NCBI GenBank assembly: GCA_900074745.1
Contig: LT598468.1
Location: forward strand, 682,001 to 746,000
Origin: Lachancea mirantina
Lineage: Eukaryota > Ascomycota > Saccharomycetes > Saccharomycetales > Saccharomycetaceae
DNA length: 64,000 nt
Reading direction: 5' to 3'
Numbering within the stretch: the stretch's first letter is position 1; each line of letters starts with the position of its first letter. The notes under the pieces were generated by a model, which had not been told where the DNA came from, searched no databases, and saw only the letters and a list, made by a program, of their open reading frames with translations. The translations under genes were made by a program, and so were the position numbers. This document shows positions 18,496 to 30,358 of the stretch, one piece after another.

Positions 18496-19890
18496 ATGGT
18501 GGGTCATGGAGGTCAATCGGGTCTTCAACAAGTATTTGGATCATTGCATGATGGAGATGCTTCGGTATTAAACATTGACCTGGAAGCAAATGGACAATTA
18601 ATTGCACAAGTTCAGAAAGAGATCCAGAGATTTAAAGACGACAAATCGATAGAACAAATGGTCGAAGCTGAAAATTTCCATAATGGGTCCTGGACACGGT
18701 TCAATATGCTTGTAGTATCGTTTTTGAAATTCTGTCGCGATGTGAATCCGTGGTCCGTGTCAGAAAGCGCAGATTTGATATTTGAATTATACCAAGGGCT
18801 GGGGAATTGTCTTCTAAATGATACTTATCCCGTCCAGGAGTTGGTACAGCTGTATTGCACGATGACAGAATACGTGGTTAAGATGTCACGTCGTTTGGAT
18901 TCGCATTATTGTCATTTGGGGACCAGAAAACATCAGTTTCTTACCATCACAACTGCAGTGATCTCTAAAGTTTTCAACAGTGTCAAACCGCATCACGATG
19001 AAGCATTCGTGAGTTTTGAAGATTTGTCCCAGAAACAGCAAATCCTGTTGTATCTTGCGAATAAATTGAACAACTGTTACATTTTGATGGGCTCGTCATC
19101 GTCATGTGCCAACATTTTCAAAAACGTTAAACCCAAATCTGCCCTTTCACAATTCTCGGAATTCCCACTTCGCGAACGTGTCGAGTACCGCTATTTGCTC
19201 GGCAGATACTATTTATTGAATCATCGCGTATCGAACGCATTCCATCAGTTAAATTCTGCATTTTCGCTTCTAGCGACGCAACGTACCATGTCGGATCCAC
19301 TGCGCAGAAACATGCGTCGTGTACTCAAATTTCTCGTGCCTGCAAGTATGATGTTCGGCAAATTGCCATCTACACAATTGGTGGCAGAAATCGATCCTGC
19401 GCTAGCACACATGTACGTGGGTCTCATACACGCGATCAAATCCGGTCATTTCGATTCGTTTTACCAATGGCTTTACGAGCATGAATTGCAACTGCGATCC
19501 GATTGTCTGTTGCTCCTACTTTTGGAGAAAATACCCGTATTGTTGTACAGAAACCTTGTGCGACGAATCGTTCGAGAACTTTGCATTCCACAGAATTCGA
19601 ACAAACTGCCCTACGGCGTAGTTCAGAACATTTTAGAAGTCTCGTTGCGACGGCGCCTGGGTGAGCCTCAGCTTCCACTCATATACACTGCGGTACACGA
19701 TCCAGCAAACGTCGAAAACGTGCTGGAAACATTGGTGAATTTGACATTGTTCCGGGCCAATTGCTTCCCCTTGAGCAACCAGTGCGTCTTTTCCAAGACC
19801 ACTAACATATCCAGCATTTTCCCACCAGTGAACGAGAAACTTACTGCGTTGTTCCCCCTCAACGGCGAGGACTCCTGGCTCGATACCTGA
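18496..19890 (+). CDS. THP1: TREX-2 subunit Thp1 (mRNA export)
   Basis: The 464-residue protein aligns along its length with yeast Thp1 (455). Segments such as SFLKFCRDVNPWSVSESADLIFE, RVEYRYLLGRYYLLNHRVSNAF and CSNIFKNF-like CANIFKNVKPKSALSQF are shared. The C-terminal half is the PCI (winged helix) domain, ending with LTLFRANCFPLSNQCV and PPVNEKLTALFP. Thp1 with Sac3, Sem1, Sus1 and Cdc31 docks active genes at the nuclear pore. It starts 128 bases from divergent UPF3. In S. cerevisiae THP1 is on another chromosome (YOL072W), so this junction differs. Confidence 0.96.
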   Translation: MVGHGGQSGLQQVFGSLHDGDASVLNIDLEANGQLIAQVQKEIQRFKDDKSIEQMVEAENFHNGSWTRFNMLVVSFLKFCRDVNPWSVSESADLIFELYQGLGNCLLNDTYPVQELVQLYCTMTEYVVKMSRRLDSHYCHLGTRKHQFLTITTAVISKVFNSVKPHHDEAFVSFEDLSQKQQILLYLANKLNNCYILMGSSSSCANIFKNVKPKSALSQFSEFPLRERVEYRYLLGRYYLLNHRVSNAFHQLNSAFSLLATQRTMSDPLRRNMRRVLKFLVPASMMFGKLPSTQLVAEIDPALAHMYVGLIHAIKSGHFDSFYQWLYEHELQLRSDCLLLLLLEKIPVLLYRNLVRRIVRELCIPQNSNKLPYGVVQNILEVSLRRRLGEPQLPLIYTAVHDPANVENVLETLVNLTLFRANCFPLSNQCVFSKTTNISSIFPPVNEKLTALFPLNGEDSWLDT

Positions 19891-20408
19891 GCTACTTGCC
19901 AGCCGGGCGTCCAACTAACCATGTACACACTATGTACACACCGTATTCTACTTTTAAAGTTAGACCACCAAAAAAAGCCTCAAGCGTCCAGCTGGGGCAA
20001 AAACACCCGGCAGAAACGAAAGCGCATCAAATCCACAAGCTCAGCCTTCATTAGCCATAAAACAGCTCAAAATCATCGCAGAAGATCGCGCAGATTACGT
20101 TAGAATACTTGTAACTATCCAATCGCAAACGACCGGTCATTGACATGGCAAACACTCTACTTGGTCTGCAACTTTTACTTTTTGAAGGGTCGGGTCTCGT
20201 AGTTTTCCAGTTTACGCGTTTACGCGTCTCGCGATGAGCTGGCAAATTGGAAAATCGAAAATTTTTCGCGTTACCCCCCGAAACGGCACCGCTCGCTCCA
20301 TAGCCATGATGAGTTGAAATCTGGGGAAATTTGATATACGATATCCATTTTGGTTAAATTTTCACCACTTTTTTTGATGTAACAGTTTCACTTTAACTGC
20401 CTCTTCCA
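19891..20408. promoter_or_regulatory. YNK1 promoter region with paired MCB sites
   Basis: The 518-base gap carries two ACGCGT boxes at 20214-20219 and 20222-20227, two bases apart. ACGCGT is the MBF (Mbp1-Swi6) site of G1/S genes. A GTTACCCCCC stretch lies near 20270, and a T-rich run precedes the YNK1 start. G1/S control of nucleoside diphosphate kinase is plausible but inferred. Confidence 0.55.
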
Positions 20409-20867
20409 ATGTCCCAAAACGAAAGAACGTTCATTGCCATCAAGCCCGATGGGGTCCAAAGAGGTCTGATTTCCAAGATCCTGGCTCGTTTCGAAGATCG
20501 CGGTTACAAATTGGTCGGCATCAAGCTGGTGACACCTACGGAAAACTTGCTCAAGCAACACTACGCGGAACACGTCGACAAACCGTTTTTCCCCAAGATG
20601 TTGGGCCACATGACGTCGGGTCCAATTTTGGCTACTGTGTGGGAAGGCAAAGACGTTATCAAGCAAGGACGGGCCATTTTGGGTGCTACTAACCCCTTAA
20701 ACTCCGCTCCCGGTACTATTAGGGGCGATTTTGCTATCGATATGGGCAGGAACGTGTGCCACGGTTCGGACTCTGTCGAATCCGCACAACGTGAAATCGG
20801 GCTTTGGTTCAAACCAGAAGAACTGGTTGACTGGAAACTAACGCAACTGTCCTGGATCTACGAGTAA
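20409..20867 (+). CDS. YNK1: Nucleoside diphosphate kinase
   Basis: The 152-residue enzyme matches yeast Ynk1 (153). It starts with the family core [16 protein letters not shown]. The active-site His is residue 118 in [12 protein letters not shown], which is phosphorylated during transfer of the gamma phosphate between nucleoside triphosphates and diphosphates. The Kpn-loop sequence [14 protein letters not shown] and the C-terminal WIYE are present. It acts in cytosol and mitochondrial intermembrane space as a hexamer. Codon choice is strongly biased, which suggests high expression. Confidence 0.98.
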   Translation: MSQNERTFIAIKPDGVQRGLISKILARFEDRGYKLVGIKLVTPTENLLKQHYAEHVDKPFFPKMLGHMTSGPILATVWEGKDVIKQGRAILGATNPLNSAPGTIRGDFAIDMGRNVCHGSDSVESAQREIGLWFKPEELVDWKLTQLSWIYE

Positions 20868-21105
20868 AGCTACAGCGATGTACAGTACATACACCTTTAC
20901 ATATTCCAACGTGAGCTTTCTTTTCCAGGTTTAAGGGTATCGAAGACCCGATCACCGCAGCGTAAGCAGACAACCCCTCAGTTTGCGGTGGGTTGCGACC
21001 CTGTACCTGTATAAATGCGCCGCCTTGCTGTCGGGGCCATGCCGTGGAGGCCCCTCGTTGCTTTGGAGGCCTACTGTTAATTTCCTCGTCAGTACAGTGC
21101 CGACA

Positions 21106-21357
21106 ATGAGACCCCCAGTCACGTCGGGCCTGCGACGCGCCATTCAAAGACTTTTCACGTCGATCGATCGTCCCGGTGGAGAATTGCAAGACATAAGACC
21201 CAAGACCAGCGAACAACTACGCTTTTTCGGGTTTACAGCAGCTTTCCTGGCGGCCGCTGCCGTGGCGGTGAAGCTGTCCTACCGTGACAGCAAAGTGGAA
21301 CAAATTTGGAAGAAAGAACGCAACAATCCACACACCGCGCCGCCTGTCGATACTTAG
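21106..21357 (+). CDS. Small mitochondrial-type single-span membrane protein
   Basis: The 83-residue frame begins at the first ATG (21106). The N-terminus has Arg residues and no acid for the first 20 residues (RPPVTSGLRRAIQRLFTS), as in mitochondrial targeting sequences. A hydrophobic Ala-rich span FFGFTAAFLAAAAVAVKL follows at about 39-57, then a charged helix YRDSKVEQIWKKER. This build is typical of small inner-membrane or assembly proteins. S. cerevisiae has a small uncharacterised gene near YNK1 (YKL065W-A), and this may be its counterpart, but I cannot confirm the alignment. The frame continues upstream without an ATG. Confidence 0.6.
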   Translation: MRPPVTSGLRRAIQRLFTSIDRPGGELQDIRPKTSEQLRFFGFTAAFLAAAAVAVKLSYRDSKVEQIWKKERNNPHTAPPVDT

Positions 21358-22398
21358 CTTAAGGCTGTAGAAAACATAAATATGAACTGTATGAACTATG
21401 CTATGATTTCGAGAGATGACTGAGGCTTCACCGCTGGCAGATACACTACTCTTCTGGCTATGATAACCAGCAGAGCTTCTATAAAGGCAGGGAAGAGTCA
21501 GTTGTCGCGGTCATATTGTACGAGAAAGAACCAACCACTAAACTCCGAAAGACCATCCTACGTCAATAGTGATCTTTTGAGTCGTAAGACATTATTGAAA
21601 TTACATAATCGTGTGTTTGTGTGTGGGTTTTAGTTTGACACGTGCCAAGTGGCTCCATACGGGTGTTACCCGGGTTTGGACTTCGACGAAGCGGGTAACA
21701 GTTTCGTATGAAATGGCAATAACTGCCAGTGAGTTACTAACGTATCTAGTGACTCACTGGTGGCTTACCCGGCCTCGGGGCCACCGAGACCCGGATGCTG
21801 GCAGCCTGGTCTTGATTGTGTAAAGACGCCTAGGAGAGGTAGCCGATTTCCTGACATTCGACTGTTAAGCTATAACTGAAAATAAGTCTCATTTTTAGTG
21901 CAAGGATCAGACCAAACTGACCTACGGTTTATCTATTGGTAGTATCATAAAGAATGTTTCTTGTGGATCTATACTGTTTGCATCATATTCTTCATATGCA
22001 CTGTAGAAAAGATAAAAAAAAGTTACCCGTCTGTTCTTTATATGGCCAGGTATTAAATGCCTTCAAATACGAACTTTCCTTAAATGACATACCCATACGA
22101 CTAATCTACACTTTAATTTATACCCTTATTGAATGGTTTAATTGTTGATAATGATATAGAATACCAGTATATAATCTTAGGAAATCAGAATGTCTTGAGC
22201 ATGCATTTTTGAGATTCCGGAGAGGATAGGATGTGTAATTTTCGGTAGGGATTCTCAAAAGAGGCGGCCCGCAGCTTGAATCCATTCTGTTAGGACTGTT
22301 GGAGCTGTTACCGGGCATATAGTGTTGTCTATATTCTGGCAGAGGTGTGACATGTCTGTCAGGTATATTGTCCTATAGTTGTTCCCCATGCATCGACT
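21358..22398. other. Intergenic region between YNK1 block and tRNA-Leu
   Basis: The 1.04-kb gap contains the nested hairpin block at 21643-21803, described separately, and four Reb1-type TTACCCG sites: 21666-21672, 21692-21698 (reverse), 21765-21771 and 22023-22029. The part from 21950 to 22200 is AT-rich. The imperfect inverted repeat TTTTGAGATTCC / GGGATTCTCAAAA lies near 22207-22260. No protein gene or clear transposon end is visible. Confidence 0.5.
21643..21803 (+). other. Nested hairpin block, possible structured RNA
   Basis: Four hairpins lie side by side inside a closing helix TGCCA (21643-21647) with TGGCA (21799-21803). Hairpin 1 has CATACG (21656-21661) with CGTATG (21705-21710), TGTTACCCG (21664-21672) with CGGGTAACA (21692-21700), and CTTC-gac-GAAG inside. 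A 14-pair helix with one T-G pair joins 21726-21739 to 21747-21760 around a seven-base loop. CCGG/CTCGG (21769-21778) pairs with CCGAG/CCGG (21784-21794). A smaller TGGCA/TGCCA helix (21714-21728) competes with the third. I cannot match it to any known yeast RNA, and strand is unproven. Confidence 0.4.
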
Positions 22399-22515
22399 GG
22401 TTGTTTGGCCGAGCGGTCTAAGGCGCCTGATTCAAGAAGTTCGCTTCTTAACGCTGTTTAACAGTGGAACACTCAGGTATCGTAAGATGCAAGAGTTCGA
22501 ATCTCTTAGCAACCA
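22399..22515 (+). tRNA. tRNA-Leu (anticodon CAA) with intron
   Basis: The exons are 22399-22436 and 22472-22515, giving an 82-base mature tRNA that is nearly identical to the S. cerevisiae CAA tRNA-Leu, with its long variable arm. A 35-base intron (22437-22471) lies one base after the anticodon, the standard site for yeast tRNA introns. The acceptor pairs GGTTG with CAACC, and the discriminator base is A. A T-run follows at about 22518-22525 as terminator. Confidence 0.97.
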
Positions 22516-22835
22516 TCTTTTTTTGAAATTATCAAGGATCGGCTCGTTTAGCGTCACGCCGTACAAATGTATATCCAGCTCATCGCCCACAAAAAGCATT
22601 GTCGTTGCAACGCGTAACGCGAAAATTTTTCATAATTTACGCGTTTGGCCCTACACCTGCATCGTGTGTGAAGAGGTGGCCCGTATAAATCAGCAGAAGC
22701 AGCAGGGCTCAGGTGAGCATAGGTAGTGCAGCTCCTAGGGGTAGTGAAAAAAAAGCGTGAGAATCAAAACGTTACGCTACTTTCGCAAACCACATCACTG
22801 TGACAGTAACTACTCCAACTCTAGATATACTCGAG
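22516..22835. promoter_or_regulatory. RNR2 promoter with MCB and SCB-like sites
   Basis: ACGCGT occurs at 22610-22615 and 22639-22644, with CGCGAAA (SCB-like) between them at 22618-22624. GTTGCAAC overlaps the first MCB and resembles fused half-sites of the Crt1/Rfx1 X-box that represses RNR genes until DNA damage. The combination fits S-phase and damage control of ribonucleotide reductase. Binding is inferred from sequence only. Confidence 0.55.
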
Positions 22836-24035
22836 ATGGCACAACCCAAGGAGACACCTTCCAAGATGGCAGCTAGTGCGCTGTCGGACCTAGAACTAAA
22901 AGACGCGCAGGCCAACTTGACTGGGAAACTGGACACTGTAAATGAGACTACCACGCAAGAAACCCCGGGGCTCAGTAAGGCGGCCGAGGAGCACCGCAGA
23001 TTCATGAAGTTGCACCAAGTGCACAGACACAAGCTCAAAGAACTGGAAAAGGACGAGCCTTTGCTGGTAGAGAACAAACGTCGGTTCGTGTTGTTCCCGA
23101 TCAAATATCACGAGATCTGGCAGGCGTACAAGCGGGCAGAGGCGTCGTTCTGGACGGCAGAGGAGATCGATTTGTCCAAGGACTTGCACGACTGGAACAA
23201 CCGTATGAACGAGAACGAGCGGTTCTTCCTTTCACGTGTGCTTGCGTTTTTCGCTGCTTCGGACGGTATTGTGAACGAAAATCTCGTGGAAAACTTCTCC
23301 GCAGAAGTGCAAATTCCAGAGGCCAAATGTTTCTACGGGTTCCAGATCATGATGGAGAACATCCACTCCGAAACGTACTCGTTGCTCATCGATACCTACA
23401 TCAAGGACCCTAAGGAGAACGAATTTTTGTTCAATGCGATTGAGAACATCCCCCAGATAAAAGAGAAGGCCGAATGGGCGATCAGATGGATTCAGGACGA
23501 CGAAGCGTTGTTCGCGGAACGGCTCGTAGCGTTCGCCGCTGTCGAAGGTGTGTTTTTCTCAGGTTCGTTTGCGGCCATTTTCTGGTTGAAAAAGAAGGGT
23601 CTTATGCCCGGACTCACGTTCTCGAACGAGCTTATTTGCAGAGACGAAGGTTTGCACACAGACTTCGCGTGCTTGTTGTTTGCGCACTTGAAAAACAAGC
23701 CAGATCCCAAGATCGTCGAACGAATCATCACGGAGGCTGTCGAGATCGAAAAAAGATACTTCATCGACGCGCTGCCGGTCTCGTTACTCGGTATGAACGC
23801 AGACCTCATGAACCAGTATGTGGAATTTGTCGCTGACAGATTGCTCGTGGCGCTCGGAAGCCAAAAGGTTTTCAACGTGACCAATCCTTTCGACTTTATG
23901 GAAAACATCTCTCTTGCCGGCAAGACCAACTTTTTCGAGAAAAGAGTCTCCGACTACCAGAAGGCCGGCGTCATGGCCAAATCCTCCGGAACGGAAGCTG
24001 AAGCCGGTGCCTTCACTTTCGACGAGGACTTTTAA
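22836..24035 (+). CDS. RNR2: Ribonucleotide reductase small (R2) subunit
   Basis: The 399-residue protein equals yeast Rnr2 in length. It keeps the diiron ligands and radical site: Asp143, Glu174, His177 and the tyrosyl-radical Tyr181 in [12 protein letters not shown], and further ligands in the [16 protein letters not shown] and LHTDFACLL segments. The C-terminus GAFTFDEDF is the peptide that docks into the large subunit. Since all iron ligands are present it is of the catalytic Rnr2 type, not the Rnr4 type. The locus combines neighbours of both S. cerevisiae RNR2 (RRN7, APS3) and RNR4 (OKP1, TIM13), so it is the single pre-duplication ancestor. The ATG at 22836 gives the family start. Confidence 0.97.
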   Translation: MAQPKETPSKMAASALSDLELKDAQANLTGKLDTVNETTTQETPGLSKAAEEHRRFMKLHQVHRHKLKELEKDEPLLVENKRRFVLFPIKYHEIWQAYKRAEASFWTAEEIDLSKDLHDWNNRMNENERFFLSRVLAFFAASDGIVNENLVENFSAEVQIPEAKCFYGFQIMMENIHSETYSLLIDTYIKDPKENEFLFNAIENIPQIKEKAEWAIRWIQDDEALFAERLVAFAAVEGVFFSGSFAAIFWLKKKGLMPGLTFSNELICRDEGLHTDFACLLFAHLKNKPDPKIVERIITEAVEIEKRYFIDALPVSLLGMNADLMNQYVEFVADRLLVALGSQKVFNVTNPFDFMENISLAGKTNFFEKRVSDYQKAGVMAKSSGTEAEAGAFTFDEDF

Positions 24036-25911
<1,876 letters not shown>

Positions 25912-26389
25912 ACTGCTCCTCTTGATAAGGAGACTCTTTTATAGAGGCTATGTACTGTTTATGATTGTTAATTCGTGTTGATCGTTAACTACTGCTTTCT
26001 AAGGTTCCAAGATCAGCGCCTAACCCGGACTTGGTTTATCCTGAAGGCACTTGCATGCTGCATGAACCCTGCATGGGATTGCTTACCTAATTGAATATCT
26101 GCCGATCGTCGGCTCTTAAGAATCTTGGCTCCTTTTCTTTTTTCTCACTCTGATGACAATTTAATCCGCTAAGAGCCGATTTCGGGGCAGGGACCGACGA
26201 GTTATGAGCCGACTGGCGGTTCGTTTTCAGCCGTACTGCAAACATATATAAAGGACAATTTATTGCCATTTAGGAACTATCAATTCAATGGAATCCTGTA
26301 TTCGATCCACAGGTTTAATCACCGCCTTTGACTAAATCAGAAGTGAAAACCGTGATTTCGGAACATCAATTTTATCGAATTTATAATTC
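25912..26389. promoter_or_regulatory. MFS transporter promoter with AGCCGA repeats and an upstream ORF
   Basis: The decamer TCGGCTCTTA at 26109-26118 is the exact reverse complement of TAAGAGCCGA at 26170-26179, and ATGAGCCGA recurs at 26204-26212. GCCGA also pairs with TCGGC at 26101-26113. Such spaced CGG-containing inverted repeats are typical of zinc-cluster regulators. A TATA box lies near 26243-26250. A 15-codon upstream ORF (26288-26335) precedes the transporter start. Confidence 0.45.
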
Positions 26390-28258
26390 ATGCCCGATCA
26401 TTTCGATACAAATTCTGTCGACCTTGACAGCAGCCAGAATTCAGAGTCGATAGTTCAACTGGGGGAACAGGATTTTCCTGCGGAACGCACCAGATCAAGG
26501 ATTTCACAGCTGAAAAGATCGCTTAGCGCACTTTCCGGTAAAGAAGACCGCCAAGAATTAGAAACCGCGATCCACAACCACGAAGATGCTGTCAGCGAAG
26601 CCATATCGCGTTACCAGACGAATTTGCAAGGTGTTGGCCCCGTTGAGTCGCAGCTCGACGGTGAGCGTCAAGAGACCCAGCCGGCACCAGACACAACGTA
26701 CCACAAGGAAGACAAATGGCAATATCCTATTGACAGTGAGACTGGTTTTAGAATTGTCGAATTTGTCGAGGATGACCCAGAAAACCCACAATGTTGGCCT
26801 ACCAGACAAAAATGGAATTACACAGCTCTTCTCGGTATCATCTGTTTGGACGTGGCGCTTATGTCAGCGGTCATCACCGGCGATTTTGATTCTCCTGCCA
26901 AGTATTTTGGAGTTTCTATCGAAGTCTTATGTCTTTGTGTGTCGCTCATGGTATGGGGGTTTGGTCTTGGACCGCTTTTGTTTGCGCCTCTTTCGGAGGA
27001 ATTCGGTAGAAACCCAGTCTACCAGATCACTCTTTTCATTGCCACGATTTTCATTGTCCCCTGTGCCGCGTCATATAACATAGGAACACTGTTAGCGTTC
27101 AGATTTTTAGATGGACTTGCCTTCAGTGCACCAATGTGTCTAATTGGCGGGTCCCTGAGCGATATGTGGCGTAGCAAAGAACGTGGAGTCGCCATGTCGA
27201 TTTTTTCCGCTGCACCATTTCTGGGACCCGTCTTGGGTCCTATTGTGGGTTCTTTGCTATCAGTTAAATGCTCTTGGAGATGGGTTTACTGGTTCATGCT
27301 TATCTTAAGTAGTTGTCTTTACGGTGTGCTGTTTGTCTTCCTACCAGAAACGCATCAGCAAACGTTACTTAAGAAGCGAGCCAAAAAGTTAAGGAAATTG
27401 ACCGGTGACGCAAGTTACAGAGCAATTTCGGAGATTCAAGTCAGGTCTCTGAAACAAATAACTGAGGAGACACTTCTAAGACCTTTGATTCTCTTGACTG
27501 AGATGATCGTTTTTTTGATCACCTTGTACATGTCTGTCATCTACGGTTTGTTGTACATGTTCTTCTTCGCATACCCAATGGTTTACACAGAGGGAAAACA
27601 CTGGGGGCCTATCAAGACCAGTCTCATGTTTATTCCAATGGGAGTTGGAGTCATTGCGTCCACTATTGCTGCACCTTTTCTAAACAAAGATTACGTTAGA
27701 AGAGCCAATAGGTACCTTGAGCGAGGCGAAGTTCCTCCTGCAGAGCTGCGTCTCATTCCAATGATGATTGGATGTTGGTTTGTACCAATTGGGTTGTTTG
27801 CATATGCGTGGTCATCTTTCCCCCACGTTTCTTGGGCCGGTCCATGTTTTAGTGGGTTTGCTTGTGGATTTGGGTTTAATATGCTCTATAATCCAGCGAA
27901 CAATTACATTGTCGACTCTTACCAGCATTACGCCGCTTCAGGATTAGCAGCTAAAACTTTTGTTCGCTCTATGTGGGGTGGTTCAGTCCCACTTTTCACA
28001 CTACAAATGTACCGGAAGTTGGGCTACGAATGGGCGTCGACCCTAATGGCTTTCATTTCTCTTGCATGCTGCGTTATTCCATACGTGTTTTACTTCTATG
28101 GGGCTAGAATCAGAAAGCGGTCCAAATATGCTTATTCTCCCGTTATTGACACTACCCGATCCACCGTAGCCGACGCGGAGACTCAAAACAAATCCGGGAA
28201 AGAAGAAACTGACGCAGCGGATACATCTTCATGCTCTTCCACCGAACAGGAGAAATAG
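26390..28258 (+). CDS. MFS drug:H+ antiporter (DHA1 family, polyamine/drug type)
   Basis: The 622-residue protein has a polar N-terminal tail of about 135 residues and then the family marker [16 protein letters not shown]. Twelve membrane spans follow in two sets of six. The motif A loop reads [14 protein letters not shown], and the motif C region in span 5 contains [12 protein letters not shown]. This is the DHA1 group of fungal transporters, which includes Tpo1-4, Flr1 and Qdr, exporting drugs, organic acids or polyamines across the plasma membrane. The precise substrate cannot be told. The Ser/Thr-rich tail may carry regulatory phosphorylation. No matching gene is next to THI4 in S. cerevisiae. 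Confidence 0.88.
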   Translation: MPDHFDTNSVDLDSSQNSESIVQLGEQDFPAERTRSRISQLKRSLSALSGKEDRQELETAIHNHEDAVSEAISRYQTNLQGVGPVESQLDGERQETQPAPDTTYHKEDKWQYPIDSETGFRIVEFVEDDPENPQCWPTRQKWNYTALLGIICLDVALMSAVITGDFDSPAKYFGVSIEVLCLCVSLMVWGFGLGPLLFAPLSEEFGRNPVYQITLFIATIFIVPCAASYNIGTLLAFRFLDGLAFSAPMCLIGGSLSDMWRSKERGVAMSIFSAAPFLGPVLGPIVGSLLSVKCSWRWVYWFMLILSSCLYGVLFVFLPETHQQTLLKKRAKKLRKLTGDASYRAISEIQVRSLKQITEETLLRPLILLTEMIVFLITLYMSVIYGLLYMFFFAYPMVYTEGKHWGPIKTSLMFIPMGVGVIASTIAAPFLNKDYVRRANRYLERGEVPPAELRLIPMMIGCWFVPIGLFAYAWSSFPHVSWAGPCFSGFACGFGFNMLYNPANNYIVDSYQHYAASGLAAKTFVRSMWGGSVPLFTLQMYRKLGYEWASTLMAFISLACCVIPYVFYFYGARIRKRSKYAYSPVIDTTRSTVADAETQNKSGKEETDAADTSSCSSTEQEK

Positions 28259-28899
28259 AGATAGAGGCCTTACGACTTAACCTCGGGTATTGTTCTTATG
28301 ATCACATCTAATACAAATCCTTACAAAGCTTTTAATGAAATAAACATGATTGAAGCCATAGCACCCGGGATCTTCACGATACAGAACACTAAATAAGAAT
28401 AGTTAACAATTATAATTTTTTGACCTACCACTTCGAACAAGATTGGCTTCTCATGTTTTTCTGATGCTACTGCGTTTTATTGTAATTGTCACATCACAAT
28501 TTATCTGCGACATATTCACGAATTCGAGGACCGCAAAACTTTGGGACGTTGTTGCCAAAGATTTGAACCTGCTCCGGCAGTATCTTTAACGCAGACATAC
28601 GAGATTCTCAGCTCTCTCAATAGGCGTAAAAAACCCAAAATTGAAAGCGCTTCTCAGGGTCGCTTTTGAAGGAGTCGAAGCTTAGAAATCAGGCGGAAAT
28701 TGCACTTCAGAATCACGCCGAAAAACCAAATCGGGTGGCCGTTGGAAGCCTTTTCAATGTGTTTCTTATTAAATTCCATGTATTAGTTTTGGTGTCACAT
28801 GCCTCGGAGAAGAAGCAAAACTAATTTCATACAAAAAGAGCTAAACATTAAATCTTGAGAAACATCAACATTGTCAGGCATCACTCTAGAGACGCTGGT
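28259..28899. other. Intergenic region before OKP1
   Basis: This 641-base stretch between two plus-strand genes holds the transporter 3' end and the OKP1 promoter. It is moderately AT-rich. I see no open frame of note, no tRNA and no clear repeated motif. Confidence 0.4.
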
Positions 28900-30075
28900 A
28901 TGAGCCATGGTAGAGATGTACTGCAGGATATCATAGGATCGGATGAGGTAGCAAGCTTATTGGCTGAAAGGACTGCTGAAGAAGGTTCCTTCAGCGAGGA
29001 AAACGAAAGTGTTTTGCATGTGGATGGTGATGAGTTTCGGCTCGATGACAAACAAACAGATCGAGAGAGCAACGAGCCCTTCGAGCTCCACGGAGATGCG
29101 AAACCGAAGAACTTGTTTGTTGCTGATGATTCGTTAGAACTGAGTTCACGATCTCCGCAACCGGCTCGCAATGTGACAGAAGGCATATCGAAAAAGAGAC
29201 GAGTTCAGTTTGGGCAAGGCACATTTGCGCTCAGCGAAGATGAGAGACAAGAGAATCCGCATCCGTGGGATTTTCAAGCCCTTGTGAGCTCTGAATTTCG
29301 GCAAAAATTACCATCAGATCAAGAAGTACGCAATTGGAAAAGACCATCCAGGACGATGCTGCGTGCCGTCACGGATGTACTGGAAAACAACGTTGTGGAG
29401 GCGGTGGAAGCGGTTTTCGAAAAATACCAGGATGAAAGTGACAAAATTTTAGGTCCGCGCGCAAGTCGACGCATGGTAACGTCCAAGGAAAAACTTCTAA
29501 GCGACATCATTAACAAGATATACCAGAAACTACGCAAATCAAAATTCCCGTCGCGTGTTTCGGACCGAGAGTTGGATATAGAGTACATTTTTGCTAAGCG
29601 CAAGTTCATACAGGAGCGGTATTCTCAAGAATTGAGTCACGCGGAGGTTATAGAGCAACAACTGGCGCGTGACAAGCGAGAGTTGCAAGAATTGCAAGAC
29701 AAATACAAGCAATTACTTGCGAATAGAAGTGAGAGCCTGGTACGTATGTCCGACGATACAAACGGGGGCCTTCATCCGGCTATGGCGAAAGCAATGGTCA
29801 ATTCATTCGGACTTATAACGGACGCCGCGACAAATCAAACTCGCTACGAAAAAGACGTCAGGGAGCTTAATTTGAGTATAACAGAGACTAAGGAAGTGTC
29901 TACGGGATTTAAAAATGGCCACGAAGCAGACCTTTTACGCAAGTACCTACCCTCAATTTTCGAATTCAAAAATCCTCACAGAAAAACGTCCAAAATAAGT
30001 CCCGAAAAGACAGAGTTCAGAGAGCTTAAGAGACCGTCCGATACGGAGGATGAAGCTGAGCCTAATGTGACTTGA
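28900..30075 (+). CDS. OKP1: Inner kinetochore COMA subunit Okp1 (CENP-Q)
   Basis: The 391-residue product matches yeast Okp1 (406). The conserved core includes RPSRTMLRAVTDVLENN, AVFEKYQDESDK and the very similar run KLRKSKFPSRVSDRELDIEYIF, followed by a long coiled coil at about 225-290. The N-terminal 120 residues are acidic and disordered. Okp1 with Ame1, Mcm21 and Ctf19 forms the COMA complex that binds centromeric nucleosomes. The ATG at 28900 is the first in frame. OKP1, PBP1, ATF2, ERG1 and CBP4 follow the same order as YGR179C to YGR174C. Confidence 0.95.
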   Translation: MSHGRDVLQDIIGSDEVASLLAERTAEEGSFSEENESVLHVDGDEFRLDDKQTDRESNEPFELHGDAKPKNLFVADDSLELSSRSPQPARNVTEGISKKRRVQFGQGTFALSEDERQENPHPWDFQALVSSEFRQKLPSDQEVRNWKRPSRTMLRAVTDVLENNVVEAVEAVFEKYQDESDKILGPRASRRMVTSKEKLLSDIINKIYQKLRKSKFPSRVSDRELDIEYIFAKRKFIQERYSQELSHAEVIEQQLARDKRELQELQDKYKQLLANRSESLVRMSDDTNGGLHPAMAKAMVNSFGLITDAATNQTRYEKDVRELNLSITETKEVSTGFKNGHEADLLRKYLPSIFEFKNPHRKTSKISPEKTEFRELKRPSDTEDEAEPNVT

Positions 30076-30358
30076 GAACACCCCGACTTAGGCGCTCTTG
30101 GACATCTTTGAACCGCGAAAGCTGGCCTTTCCCGGATAAAGCACGTGGTCATCACATGGTAGTCACGATATAAGCACGTGATTTAGTAACAATCATTCAA
30201 TCAAATTTCCAAACAAAGATATCGCGAGAGATGGAGAAGTCCCTTTAGCGCAAAAGACTGGAGCAAATCGACTCGTTCCTTCGAATCGCAGGTCAATTCA
30301 AGGCATCGTGATCAATTAACGGGGTTTCTGTTGCGTGACAGCGTTTTTTAGCGTTGCA

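Noticed and set aside
21900-22398. Possible LTR remnant near tRNA-Leu
   Set aside because: The AT-rich stretch and TGTTGG text near 22297 recall LTR ends, but there are no matching ends or target duplication.
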